The notes beneath the pieces were generated by a model. The model was not told the origin of the DNA. It saw only the letters and a program-made list of their open reading frames with translations, and searched no databases. This document shows, piece by piece, positions 1 to 13,360 of a DNA stretch of 64,000 nucleotides. Origin of the DNA: Scatophagus argus. Lineage: Eukaryota; Chordata; Actinopteri; Scatophagidae. The position numbers were made by a program, and so were the translations under genes. The DNA is taken from contig NC_058504.1 in assembly GCF_020382885.2 (NCBI RefSeq), forward strand, positions 18,611,019 through 18,675,018. The letters run 5' to 3'. Positions within the stretch are counted from its first letter, which is position 1; each line of letters begins with the position of its first letter.

Positions 1-744
1 TGGCTAAAAAAATGACTTCAGAATGACTTTAACAACATGATAAACTCAAACATATGGATACTTTCATCTTCCACAGAAATATGATCACACAGTAAAATAT
101 CTTGCAATAATGACGTTACATTTCAGTCCAAATGTCAACAGAATGGTTCACATCAAAGCACAGCGCCAGGGCAGCAACAGTACAATTAGCGTGTGTCTTT
201 AATTAGGATGTCTTTTCCTCTTTTTCAAGCTCTGCCAACAACTCATTAGTGACTCCAAAAATTGTCACACACTGCCAGCATATCACCTGGACATGACTGT
301 TTGTCATAATATTCACAGTGCATTCATACAGCTGCACAGCAAGGCAGAAAGTGCAAAGACATTTCCAACATGTGAATGTTTCTACTTTATTTAAACCAGA
401 AGGGTCTGAAGGAATTGCAGAACACAGTGGAAATAAAGTATAAAGCTGCAGTGTCTTTTCATGTGTAATCTGTCAGTTTGAATGAGTAATTTGAGCTCGA
501 TGTCATAATTCAGTTTGGGCTGGCTGACGACTTTGAGAAGAACTGCTGTGTTGACTTGGTTGAGGAAATGTCTTCAATTCACATAATCCAAACCCAAGTC
601 AAGTCTGAGCCCAGTTTCGGAACCACCTCACAGCACGTTACGCCTCAACTAAAATCATGTTGCTTTTGAACAGATAGTGTTGCGTTTAATAAAAAACTCG
701 AAATCAGTGTGTCATTTTGCAGGGGTCTGTAGTCAAAAACTCTA

Positions 745-1434
745 CAGTGGCCGACAAATACAAAACACGCTGCATATACAGACAGGCGCTGCAAATACAG
801 AAACGCACTGCATATAAGAAACAGATGTAAAAGGAAAGGGCGGTGGTGCAGTGGTTAGCACTGTCGCTAAGAGGGTTCCAGGTTCGAATCCCGGTCTGGG
901 CCTTTCTATGTGGAGTTTGCATGTTCTCCCTGTGCCTGTGTGGGTTTTCTCCGGGTACTCCGGCTTCCTCCCACAATACCAAAAACATGCACATTAGGTT
1001 AATTGGCTACTCTACATTGCCCCTAGGTGTGAGTGTGAGAGTGTGTGGTTGTCTGTCTTTGTGTGTCGGCCCTGCGATTGACTGGTGACCAGTCCAGGGT
1101 GAACCCCGCCTCTCGCCCGTAGTCAGCTGGGATAGGCTCCAGCTCCCCCGCGACCCTGACGGATAAGCGGTATAGAAAATGGATGTATGTAAAAGGAAAA
1201 TGCTGCAAAAACAGAAACATGCTGCAAATAAGGAAACAAATGCAAAAAGAAAATGCTGCGTATCCAGTCATACAACAGAAGTGCTCCAGGCCTCTAGGGG
1301 CAGTGCTGAGCTTCCACACGAGAGACAGACAACAGACATATAAACGTGTGGAGCAGATGAACATAGACATGATAAAGAGCACAAATTGCAGCACCTGTCT
1401 GTGTATGCAGCGTGTTTGTACTTGTCAGCCACCG
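745..1434. mobile_element. Non-autonomous inverted-repeat DNA transposon (MITE-like), interrupted by a SINE
   Basis: About 50 bp at the left end (745-795) reappear inverted at the right end (1384-1434) with only a few mismatches. The left end begins CAGTGGCCGACAAATAC; the right end read on the minus strand begins CGGTGGCTGACAAGTAC. Both ends abut the dinucleotide TA (743-744 and 1435-1436), which suggests a TA target duplication as in Tc1/mariner elements. Removing the SINE and one copy of its 13-bp duplication leaves about 328 bp with no coding capacity, typical of a MITE. The family name is unknown to me. hAT is an alternative, but no 8-bp duplication is visible. Confidence 0.72.
838..1186 (+). 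mobile_element. tRNA-derived SINE, full length, with target-site duplication
   Basis: The head looks like a tRNA gene. An A-box match TGGTGCAGTGG lies at 844-854 and a B-box match GGTTCGAATCC at 881-891, as needed for internal RNA polymerase III transcription. The tail ends in a GGATAAGCGGTATAG-type sequence followed by AAAATGGATG, a tail common in fish genomes. A perfect 13-bp duplication, ATGTAAAAGGAAA, flanks it at 825-837 and 1187-1199. It is inserted inside the inverted-repeat element 745-1434. A 5'-truncated second copy lies at 35128-35300 on the other strand. It encodes no protein. Confidence 0.85.
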
Positions 1435-2114
1435 TAAAAAATAGAGCATATTTTTTAAAATGTAAGTTTTTTCAATTTCTGTTTGCCTATGGTTTGCTTC
1501 ACGTGACTATTTATTAATAAAAGATTGTTCCAGTAAGATGAGATTAATAAAGGCACATATTTCACTGTTTGCATTATTATAGAGATAGTAACAGTTATCT
1601 TTATTTATTTGTTTGTTTGTTACATTGGAATTTAAAGAAACAAAGAGCTCCATTTTAGTAGGAAAAAAAATATCCTGGAAAAAGTCCTTGAAAAAGTGAA
1701 CCTAAGACTGGTCTCGAGGCCAAGAGTACTGAGTACTACAATACTGTTAACCCCTGCTGGCTGATGGAAAATTCATCATTAACTGTGCACTGTTTGTGAT
1801 TTTCCCAGGAATGTGAACAGGGCTTTTATCATTGGGCCACAGGCTCAATCAAAACTGTGTTACTTCACATAGCGACTTTACTGACTTTAATTTAAATGAG
1901 AAATACTTTCAGGTTAGTTTTATCTATAGGAAGACCTGTACTTCAGTTAAAAAAATCTCTGACAACACTTTAAAAGTAAGTGTTGCAGAAAATACACAGC
2001 ATCAATTTCAGCTTGAATTTTTTGCTACAATGTGTGTTTGATGGGATAAATTCTGCGATAAGTTTGTAAGTAATACTGGATTTGCTGAAGTCTGGGCTTT
2101 TTTCCTTTTTCCAG

Positions 2115-2953
<839 letters not shown>

Positions 2954-4521
2954 GCACACGCACACACACACTCATCACACTTCTGCCCAACCCATGTTCC
3001 CATCACAAATGGAGTGAGGTTGAAGGTGGAGATAGAAGACTCTGACCCAAGCTGATGAATGACATGACAGGACTGTACCTGTTCAGGCTGTAATACTAAC
3101 TGCAAATGCTATGACGCAAGGCTACATAAAATATGTTCATAATACGACTCTGAGACTTGTGTAATGGACTAAGAATCTCTCAGTGGATGAACGCTGTGAA
3201 TACATTTATAAAGAATGTTTATTACCAAATGTAAATTTATGTACAGGATTATCTACATGCAGATTGCAGACATATGATTATATCTAGCCTTAGTGCTTCA
3301 TGTATGAATAACAGCACTGATAAGTACTACCTGTTGAAGCTGTAATACCTCACAGGGGAAAGATAGAGGGATACCGTGACCCTGAGTTAATTTCCGAAAG
3401 GCCTTAAAGGTTGCAAGTCTTTTGTCTAAAAATGCACGAGTACGCCTCTGCGTATGAAGGCAATCAGTAGCTGATTATCTGACAATCTACTGCATTCGTC
3501 ACCGAGCTCCTCAGTATGTCACCCATGTGCTCTGGTGACATCACACCAGGGTAAAATGAGCTCCACTGTGCCTCTTACAGCCGTGTTGAACATCAAATAA
3601 CTGGAAATCATCACTGACATGAGTCATGTGGAGGCCAGCTGTTGTCTGAGAATGCTGGCAAATACCAGATGAATCCGATTGTGCTACACAGAAGATCATT
3701 AGGCCTGTTGTTATTGCAGTATTCATGCGGTTTTCTGTTTCCACATGTATAAAGTCTTAACCCTTTCTCTTACAATGTAGCTTTTATTTTTCTAAGAAAA
3801 TAACACAGAACATGTAAAGCTTATTTTATCTCCCAACACGTGGTGTTCCTTTGTTATTTCTGATATTTCACCTCTATACTTGTGACAAATCTTGTGATGC
3901 CAACACGTCAAGAAAAAGACTATTTACACGTTTTCTTGCTCTATCAGAGAGAATACTTTGATTGTGCAGCATTATCATTTGGGAAAATTACTGTAAGCAA
4001 ACTTTAAACTTAGATGAATCAGTGCTCTTTACTCTGGCAGTACTGAGAGCATACGCTGAAGACACATGCAAGATGAATCCATTTCATATTGTGCGTTTGT
4101 TTGCCTCTTGGTATATCGTGACTAGGATAGGTGTTGTGTTCGGAATTTTCTACATCAATTTAATAAAGTAAAGTGACCTTCCAAACTCCAGATTTGCTGA
4201 TTACCAGACGAGATGTTTTCTTCACACTGAAGCATTTTAAAGTAGACTTTATTCATGTAATATGTATAAATGTTCGGACATTCTTTGCATTTGCAGCAGC
4301 GCGCAGATCAGTTGATTGTGCCGTATGTGACTCATTAACTCATCACATCTGTTTATGCCATCTTCGCTGCAGTTTTAGCTACATCTAACACACAAGGACC
4401 ACTGAGCTACAATATGTAGATGTATGGGAAGGTCGAAGATAAAATGCAACGTAAATATTGGCCACAGCGTTTTAAATTACATTTATACTGTACTTGTGTG
4501 CAGAGGGTATGCTGTAATAAA
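2954..4521 (+). other. Probable 3' UTR of the endothelin receptor
   Basis: AT-rich sequence with no recognisable coding content follows the receptor stop codon. AATAAA signals occur at 4162-4167 and 4516-4521. The second is followed by T-rich sequence and is a plausible transcript end, giving a 3' UTR of about 1.6 kb. The exact cleavage site cannot be fixed without transcripts. Confidence 0.45.
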
Positions 4522-5169
4522 TGTTTTATAGCATTTGTGTTGTTTGATTTATTTATTGAAGTATTTTTGCATGTATTTAAGACCATGCCTGTTGACTAGC
4601 GATGCACTTTCAAAGCTGCTGACATAATATTTACATGTTGTACAATACTGCATACCTGCCCTGTGGAGTTTTTGACTTTACCTGTAGGGCTGTTTTTTAA
4701 GAGTGTGTCCCCAGTTTGGCTAGCTCACAGACATGCCAGCGACATAAAACACACTCCTGTCACACTACTTCTAATGTTTGATGGATTGGGAGTAGCAGCA
4801 GCAAAGGCAGGGAAGACAGCTTTGCAGATTTCTTATAAGAAAGGAAATGCAGTCAGTGCAATGTGTTTTGGTAAGTAAAAGAACAGGCACTTTTAAGTAG
4901 GAAAGGAACAGATATGCGTTTTTTTTATTTTATTTTTAACTGTTTTTAGGGCTTGCTGGCTTAAATGTTTTATGAAGTGATGAAATGTACTTGACATCTC
5001 TGCTCAGTTACAGGAGTATTACTTTTACAGATGTCCCAAAATTTCTCCACTTCCCCAGTAAAATCAAAGTGCTATGAATACCTGGTGCACTCTTGACTGA
5101 AGTGATTCTAAATTATAATTAACATTTTTTTTCAATGGATTTTCCCCATGTGTAAGTATCAAGTCTGCA

Positions 5170-5236
5170 ATATATATGTGTGTATATATACATATATACA
5201 CACGTATATATGTATATATGTATATATATATATATA
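5170..5236. repeat. TA-rich simple repeat
   Basis: Imperfect alternating TA/TG tract running straight into the LINE fragment at 5236. It generates tyrosine/isoleucine-rich open frames on both strands that are repeat artefacts. Confidence 0.85.
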
Positions 5237-5780
5237 CCCTCTCAGCCAGATCATCAAAAGAGTGGTTATGGATACTGGTGTCAAAGTGGAGCAACCATCA
5301 GCCACCTCCTCTACATGGATGAGTGGGACATTGACTCGCTGATCCGTGTCAGCAGGATCTACAGCAACGACATCAGAATGTCTTTCGGACTAGATAAGTG
5401 TGGTCAGATGGTAACAAACAGAGGGAAGACGACCAGAACGAAGGGGGTTGAACTACCAGAAGGCAACGTGGTCAGGGAAGTTGCAAACACCTTGGGATCC
5501 CACAGGCAAATGGAAACCACGAGGAGACCACAAGGAAGTCAGCCACAACCAAATACCTACAAAGAGTGAGGCAGGTCCTGAGAAGTCAGCTGACTGGGAG
5601 GGACAAGGTCCGGGGTCATCAACAAATGCCCTGCCAGTCATCGGATACCCCACTGGTATAATAAGTTGGTCAAAGGATAGATATGCCTCTAAGACAATTC
5701 AGCACATAACAGCAGGATACACGGAAGGCCACAACCAAATGGCTGGCAAACCAGTTGATTGTTGTGGTCGTCGATGAACA
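5236..5780 (+). pseudogene. Decayed LINE (non-LTR retrotransposon) reverse transcriptase fragment
   Basis: Two overlapping frames (about 5236-5569 and 5448-5777) together resemble the RT and thumb region of a fish non-LTR retrotransposon. Recognisable pieces are SGATISHLLYMD, then DIDSLI, RIYSNDIRMSFGLDKCG and VELPEGN, and later NALPVIGYPTGIISW. The catalytic YxDD-type motif reads YMDE and runs directly into WDIDSLI, so residues normally between them are missing. The reading frame shifts near 5450-5570. Neither end of the element is visible, and the copy cannot encode an active enzyme. Assignment to a LINE clade is not possible from this fragment. Confidence 0.7.
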
Positions 5781-8600
5781 ACATAAGAAACCAGTGATGA
5801 TAGATGTAGCAATCCATCTATGAAGTGACAGCAACATCAAGAAGAGGGAACACACATGAATCTTGGAAAATACCAAGGGCTGAAAAGAAGAGCAAGTAAA
5901 TAATAATAAAATATTATTAAATATTCCAAGACAGGTTTCACATATTGCATTTTTTTGTTGCTTTGTTTTGTTTTTGTCTTCTTTTTTGAGGAAAAGAAAC
6001 ATGTCAAAAGTGTTACAAAAGAATGGTTGAAATTATAGGCAAGAAGACATCAGGAGCAGGCAGTTCCAAGAAGCACGTTTCCGGAGATAACTGCAGAGCA
6101 AATCTCTTCCCCCATCAGTGGATGCAACAGATTTGACAAAGCTCTGTTTTTTCTCTCAGTTAAGCTGGTTCTTGGAAACAGTCACAAGCTCCACAAGGCT
6201 GGGAACCTTATTTATCAGCAGTTACTTTATTTATTGTGCTTCACAGTAATTCACTGACATTTGCTTCTGAGGTTCGATGGCCATGTTAGAAAGAGAACTA
6301 TTTAGCAACACTGGAGAAAATCGCTTGTTTTTTCTCGACACTGGACAAAACGCACACAACTGGTTGTAATCAACAGTCCACGTCTTTAAAGCCTGAGGTC
6401 AGACATGCAGTGCTATATCGATAAACCATAACCACAATGTAGGATAAAATCTAATATGATCACATGAAATCAGGTTATGAAGGCAACAATTCCATAACTG
6501 ACAGTTTCGCAAATATTGTAATACTGTACTGACATATGAAAAACAAGGAGAAAAAACAAAAAGCACATTGTTATCAGTTGAGTTTAGAGGACTTTCCCTT
6601 TGAACTGGTAAACCAAATATAACTACAGTTAAGTGGCATCATATGTTTCAAATCAAACTCATCCCTGAAGGAAAAAAAAAAACTAAATCCTGAGCTTCAG
6701 GACAGTGCAATATTTTTAACCAAACCACATCAAGTGTGGTGTGAAACACCCCAAATAGTTGTTTTCTAAGAGAATCCTTTATTCACCGCAGCATTTCAGT
6801 CTCCCTGTGTTGCTGTGGATAACTGATTTTCTGCACAAACAATATTTTAAGTCTTGTGCCCACACTTGATGTGGTTTCTTTTTTAAATAGGAGCACATTC
6901 TCTCTCTTGCACATTAGAGTTGGGCTCATGAAAGCAGCGATTGCCTTAGTAGTTCTGGTTTGACCACTAACTGATCACTAACCTTTTCTCTAGTTGTACA
7001 TCAAGCATTTACCATTATACCCATCAGGCCACCCCATCCATCACCACAGCTGCTATTTGTGGTCACAGTGGCTGCTGCTGCATTAGGTTCACTTTACATT
7101 TCCCCAATTCTATAAATCAGGCGCCTTTATGAATTGACTTTTATTGAGTTTTCTTTTTGCAAAACTAAAGTAATAGTTTGACATTCTGGGGAAATAATGT
7201 CAATAATGTCTGATTTTGAAAAAGAACAAATTCAACATTTCAGAAGCCTTTTCAGTATGCTGTACAAATAACTCCTCAGTGAGAAGAAGTTTACAGTAGC
7301 CTGCTCACACAGATTACAAACTGACGGCAGACAGGTCATGAGCCAGAACCTCATGAACGTTCCAGCACAGAATTGATGCGACACAACAGATCATCCCCTG
7401 CTGTCAGAAAAGGTTATCTTATTACAAATCAATTTTGAATTCAGTTTATTTATATAGCACCAATTCACAACAAAAGTTGTCTCATGACACTTTTTAAATT
7501 GTAATAGAGTCCAACATTCACCCATGAGCAAGCACTTGGCAACAGTGGTGGGGAAAAACTGACTTTTTGCCAATAGTCTGATATCAGTCAATGAGGCAAA
7601 CACTGGGCAATCCTGATGCTCGCCTGATAAATCAGTGCATCCCTGAATATAACATTAACATTCATATATATATAACTTGAGAGTGGACAAAGCTAGTCTT
7701 GCTGTTTCTGTTCCCAGTCCTCGTGCTCAACTAAGCTTCTACACACATCAGAGTGGTACTGATCTGCTCATCTCTCTGTGTGAAAGTAAAATAAGCCTAT
7801 TTCCCACTATCCAATAGCTCCCACTATTGATTTAAAAAATAAAAGTCGACTCGTTCCATCAAATGAACAAAAAAAAAGAGAGAGAGAGATCAGATTTCCC
7901 ATACCGCACATATAGTTTGTGAAATGTGACCCATAGCTGCTGTTTTTCCTCAAACTGTGCTCCGAGCCCACAGATGTAGCCATGCGTGAACATGTGACTG
8001 ACACAGAGATACGATTTAACCTCAAATAACTTTAACCTCATTATTTACACTTGTCTCCCCTCATTTTCGCTCTCTGCCTTCCTGGCACTGTTTGAAGACC
8101 TTTGGACCACATTCCTCAGCTAATAAGGACATTCTAGCTTACACTTCTTCCATCATTCATCAAACACAGCTTCAAAGGGCAGATGACAGGAAGTTGGTGT
8201 TTGAGAAGCACTTTTAAGTCCACCAAACAGTGTTACATGAGAAAGTATGAAAATAAATCTTGACATACAAGTCAAAGGGCTGAATGTTTTTCATGTGAGA
8301 AATTTTCCATCAAATTCAAAAAAAGAAAAAGAAATGAATGTCTTCATCTTGAATTTCTTTGGCTAGTCATTGCAAAAATTCAGGAATGATAAACACAGTA
8401 CTGACAGACATTTTTCATAAACATCATACAGCATACACCAATTCCAACATACATCAACAAAACTGTACAAACATTTGACCAAAGAACAAAATGAAAAAAT
8501 GTGAACAAAAAATATTATCACACTAATCTGCAGAGAACTTTTCATAATCCAACCTTTACAAAAAGGTCTGACAGATTCATAGTCACACATGTGATGCTCT
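5781..8600. other. Intergenic region between endothelin receptor and polr1d
   Basis: AT-rich sequence with no recognisable exon on either strand. It contains the repeat at 7437-7575 and, at its right end, the polr1d 3' UTR read on the minus strand. I could not pick a convincing polr1d polyadenylation signal. Confidence 0.5.
7437..7575. repeat. Teleost interspersed repeat (TTTATTTATATAGCACC type)
   Basis: The sequence runs from a TTTATTTATATAGCACCAAT block through GAGCAAGCACTTGGC to GGGGAAAAACTGACTTTT. This pattern recurs throughout teleost genomes. No terminal duplication is evident and I do not know its formal class. It is non-coding. Confidence 0.5.
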
Positions 8601-11600
8601 TCAGTCCATGGGTTGTTCCTGCCTCTCTTTGAACTCATTAACTCTTTCCTGAAACAAAAAAAAAAAAAAGAGGATGTCAGAACTGGAACTGAGACAGTGT
8701 GAGGAGTGTAATCAATGCTGGCTGACTTTCCTTTCACCATGGGACTAATACAGAGCCAACCAGACAACACAGTGTTTCTTCTTTTATTCCATGTGAATGA
8801 ATCATAATATTATTGCAAGTGTGGAAATTAAAGTTCTCTTCTTGCTGGCGTCCCTGTGTCGTGAGGTCAGAGAAGAGTGAGTTTCTGCACAGCCAGTGTC
8901 AAGGACTCTGGAGCGGATACTTCACACAGGAAGGTGACTGATGACGCTTCCTGCGGAGTAAACAAGACTTCTATCCTGCCAAGATTCAACTTTCATCCAT
9001 TTATGGCGAGTCAAAAAATGTGAGCTTGTGAATCATGTATAAACTGACCAAACCTGCGCTGGACTGTCCTGCACAGTCCTGATGCTGTGTAAAACCTAAA
9101 TTACTACACTGTAAAACCACTATTGGTAAGCATAGTTTATTTGAAAATTAATGCATTGTGTTTTTATTTATGTTTTACACAGTGTCTCATCTTCTTTTGG
9201 AATCAGGATTGTATGTGCACTTATTTCCTTGTGTACTGATTTGAGCAAATGAGTTTATTTTTTTCCCATATAGATTGAAGAAACAGCTAACCCAAAAATG
9301 AATTCTGAACTGCTATTCCACACTAGACTGGTCAGTTGGTAATGGACATACAGGAAGGTGTACCTGGAAGGTGTTAACGACATGCTGACAGACATCGCTG
9401 AGTTCAGTCAGGCCCCTCCGCAGTGGTTCTGTGGCTGGAAGTCCCCCTGAAACAGAGCAGACAGCTATAAGGAAAACCACCACTTAACAATAAAAAAACC
9501 AATGATGCTTGCACTTCATGTGCCAATCAGCTCTTCGGGCCAGATTGTTAGTTTTACCTTGTATTTTTACATTCACTGATGATGTAGGCAGACGCGATGA
9601 GTTATGAGAGAAATCAAGAAATCAAGCAAGAGTGAGATGCTGCTCAGTGGCACTTTTCAACAAATTTGCAACATTCAAGGTGCAATTCACAGTATAATTT
9701 TCTCTCACTCACTAATTTAAAAAAAAAATGTCGACTTTTCAACACAAGCAAGAGCCCTGTAGCACCTGCTAATGTATCAACTCATACACTCTGCAAGTGA
9801 CCATCATTTCTGACATGCAAAAAAAAAAACTGCTACTGCTACTATTATTATTTAAAGCACTGGTTTGCAAATCGCTTTTCAAGAAAGAGATGAGAGACCA
9901 AGCAGGCTCTCAGCCAAAGTCGAAATACAGTAAATGAACAAAAATCTAAAATATAAATATTAAGATATTACAATAAGCTTTTTGCGTAATACAGCGCCTG
10001 CTAATAAAGTTTTCACAAAATATTTAACTTACTAAAGGCACACTGCTGATCGCAACTAAGACTTTGCAAGTCTGTGGGCGACTGAAGTCGAGGTTGGTGT
10101 ATTTGAATTGGCAGTTCAGCAACGGCATTTTCGGCAAATGAAGAACTATCGAATGAGGTAGGAAAAAAAGATATCAAATGAAGTACTCTATTGCAGTACT
10201 GTAGTGTAGTATCAGTATTACTTTCAGGGGACTGGTATTTGTACTGGTACTTATCTTGGTGGACAACAGGAAATGAAGTATTTATGTGCGTCAGAACTGA
10301 TGACGACTGCACACACATGAGTTATAACTATGAACCAAACACTTTCTCTTTATTGGATGTTGATCAAACTAAGCCAAGTAATTTCTAAACATGCTTGAGG
10401 ATCTTGTTATGGTCACGACATTGATTGATTAAAAAAAATGGAATACTGACAACAAATGAATGGAAAGAAGAAAGAAAGAAGTCCTGTGGTCCTGTGCTTC
10501 TCCATGCCCAACTAACATGAAATACATATTTCCCCTCACTCTCATTGTGGTCATGGTGGGGACGAGTAATGACAGAAACAAATTTAGCTGAAGATGTGAA
10601 AGCACTGTGAATGCTCAAAGTTTTGCCTGGAAGGTAATTGTGTTTTTTCTGTGATGAGGCCATGAGGAAAGATCTTCCAGGCATCCTGAAACTTAGTCCA
10701 ATAACAAAAACAAGCTGTTTTCTCAATCTTGCCGAGCCCTTTCATGTGATGGGGCTGCTGTTATCTGAACACACTTCGTGCAGTGCTGATGACAGATGAT
10801 TTTTTTTGTAACAAGAAAAGTGGTTATAGTTCTCTAAGGACAAGAGCACAAGGAGATGTGTGTTATTTAAGTTCTGTCACTGGCCCTTCCTATTCAGCTG
10901 AGTGGAGGAAGCGTATGTTCCAGACTTTACTCTTCAACACAGCCTGAAAATGTTTACTCTCTAGTTGTCCCGTGCATGCTTGGACACACAAAGTAATGCA
11001 GAATGGAAGAAGAAGAAGAAGGAGTTGAAGTGACAGGAGTTTAAGGCGTGTCCCTCACCTCGTGTCTGAATGCGAAAGTTGATCTTGCTCTCAGACGGAT
11101 GGGTGATGGTGTAGCCACAAAACTCGACATCCGCACTGATGGAAAACAGGAATGTGAAAGCAAAATTTGTGATCATCATCAATGTCTTGCTTACAATGGA
11201 TGGAGAAGCTATTTATATAAACACCTGAACTAAGAGCAAAAATACTGGAAACAAAGTGGAATTACATATGCGCTTGAGAGTTCATAAACAGTCAAAATTA
11301 CGTCTGAGGGGAAAACCATCCCCTCCAGCTGGAGTCAAATGACACCACCTATGACACGTCAGTAATACTCTTTGTACTTCAAAAGTACCACATGGGAATA
11401 TGGTGGTTAATTCTCTTATACAAAAAGGAGAACTGATCAAACTCATGACGACATCACGTTGAATTTAAAGCAGCAGTTTAAAAGAAAATAGAAGGAAAAC
11501 ACTGACTTCTTCATGATCATATATCTGAGGGAGTTGCCCAGTGTATGGTCTTCATCGTGCAGCACAAATGTCACACAGCCCTCATCAGCCCCATCAGCCT

Positions 11601-12158
11601 GGACCTGAAATTCAGCAGAAATACCTATTAAATTAGACACATTACACATTACCAACTGGCGTAGTGCGTGGGGGCAATCATTATGGAGAGGGGACTAATA
11701 TGCACTGCCAATACGTCCAATACTTATCTTAGACGTGCACATTGGAAAGCATCAGACATGCTGCACAATGAGAAACGCTACTCTGTTTAAATACTGCCCC
11801 CCAGTGGAGAAACTCTAAGTCAGCTATGGACTGAAGCAAACAGATGTAAAGTCGGTAACCTTAGCTTTAGATAATACCACTGACGATAGAATATACGACT
11901 ATGGCATTAAAGAGCACAGCTTTCATGAGTTCAGGTGTTGCTTTGGGTTGTTTTCCGATTGCTAGCTTCTGTGGCTACCCACGTGCAGAATTTACAGGCG
12001 GCTAAAATGCTATCATTACCCTATTTTAGCTTAATAAATCCTTAAAGACAGAGTTTAACAATAGCAAAGCTATATGTCGATATGAACTATCAAAAGGAAT
12101 ACAGCATTTTTGTCATTCTTACCATCTCCAACACTGGTTTCCTTTCTTCCCCAGCCAT
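8601..12158 (-). CDS. polr1d: RNA polymerases I and III subunit RPAC2 (AC19)
   Basis: Small shared subunit of nuclear RNA polymerases I and III. By family knowledge it pairs with POLR1C in the alpha-like heterodimer on which the enzyme assembles. Five coding exons in transcript order: 12158-12123, 11604-11507, 11135-11059, 9446-9364, 8648-8601, all GT-AG with phases that sum correctly to 113 residues. The start gives [12 protein letters not shown], colinear with the internal MAEGERK segment of the human protein. The conserved core is visible: [19 protein letters not shown], then [20 protein letters not shown], then [14 protein letters not shown]. The human protein is about 20 residues longer, mainly at the N terminus; an upstream exon cannot be excluded. 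The gene is divergent from vamp7 and probably shares its promoter region. Confidence 0.93.
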
Positions 12159-13328
12159 GCTTCACATTCCGAAGAGGCTGTCGTGGGATTTTAGGCCTCA
12201 CCACCGTCTCGCAGGCAAGAGGGATTAGACCAATACCCAACAAAAGTTTTTTTTTTTTTGCTTTGTCTGTATTGTGCAAAACATTGAACAGAAAGAACGC
12301 CATTCTAGGCCTACGGGTTTGTGATTATAGCAGTAAATAAGTTGAGGATAAAATGTATTAGGTGAGATTAACCCGGGCACCACAGCTTCTGACTGATAAC
12401 TTGCAAGTTTTAGTTGCTCTCTTCCGGTGAGTTTTCGTTTTTTTCCTTATTTTTCTTTATGATTCCTCTGTCATGCTGCTAGTGTATCTATAAATGTAAT
12501 GTAATAATGTAGAGTGCCGACTTCTTTTAATTATGCGCTCAAATCTCCACGGTTAAATAGAAAACGAGTGTCATATGTTGTAACGGCGCATAAATTACCT
12601 GTAAGACACTAGCAAGGGGTAAAATTACCCAAGAAACAACCTGCCCCCTGTCGTGACGTAAGGATGAAAACATCGGACTATAGCGCTGCATAACAGGAAG
12701 TTGTTAAAAAATGTAGTTCATTAAACGTAACAACACATTCGAGTACGTAGGCTGAGAAACAAGGTAAGAACTACATTACCCAGCGGGTGTGAGCACGTTT
12801 CCGGTCTGGAGATCTGGCTTATTTGCAAAGCAGAAGTCACTCGAAAAGGATTAGCTAGCTTGCTAGCAGAAGAAATCTCTTTAGATGTTGGAATTTGTGC
12901 TAAATGAGCTGCTTTGAACAGCGCTGATACACTGAGGTATCGGATTTGTTATTATATATCACTGTAATTTCGTTAGCGAGAGATGATAATCCTTTTTGTG
13001 ACAAACAGCTACACACCTGACGCCGTTGGATACATCGGTCAACAACATTATTTGCTAGCCCGTTGTTTTCGAGCCACCGTTGTCTCTGGCTTTCGTCTTC
13101 ATATATCGTTAGCTAGTTAGTTAGTTAGTTTAGTGACTACTGCTTGTATTCCGTGCCAGTACTACATTCACAGACATAATTTCCTCTCCTTTGTTTTTGT
13201 CGTATCTGTACCCTTAAATGTTTCACCAGAATGACTCTCTGTTAAGCAATCTCCTCTTTCCCCAGCCCATCCTGCTCGCTTGCAGATCCACCAGTAACGC
13301 CTTTCTGTTCTTGTTCGTTTGTTGACAG
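12159..13328. promoter_or_regulatory. Shared divergent promoter region of polr1d and vamp7
   Basis: The start codon of polr1d (minus strand, 12158) and the start-bearing exon of vamp7 (from 13329) face away from each other across about 1.2 kb. CTTCCGG and TTTCCGG motifs, of ETS-factor type, are visible near 12420 and 12800. No TATA box stands out. The vamp7 exon carrying the start codon has an upstream acceptor, so a non-coding vamp7 first exon should lie here, perhaps near 12.8-13.1 kb, but I cannot fix its donor. Confidence 0.5.
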
Positions 13329-13360
13329 CGAGTGATCGAGCTGAAACCCCAGCTGTTGCC

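Larger units (their letters stand above)
1..2114 (+). other. Intron of the endothelin receptor gene (partial)
   Basis: This stretch lies upstream of the first recognisable receptor exon and ends in a clear pyrimidine-rich acceptor just before 2115. I could not find the preceding receptor exon (extracellular loop 2 region), so the intron is at least 2.1 kb and the 5' half of the gene is outside the window. The only structured content seen is the nested transposon pair at 745-1434. Short open frames here show no family resemblance. Confidence 0.7.

Noticed and set aside
844-900. Possible tRNA gene, because of A-box and B-box matches.
   Set aside because: The cloverleaf cannot be completed and the sequence continues into a SINE body with a second genomic copy; it is a SINE head, not a functional tRNA.
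843-1394. Several open frames on both strands around 0.7-1.4 kb.
   Set aside because: They lie wholly within the SINE and the inverted-repeat element and are by-products of those repeats.
5064-5294. Tyrosine/isoleucine-rich open frames on both strands.
   Set aside because: Produced by the TA-rich simple repeat.
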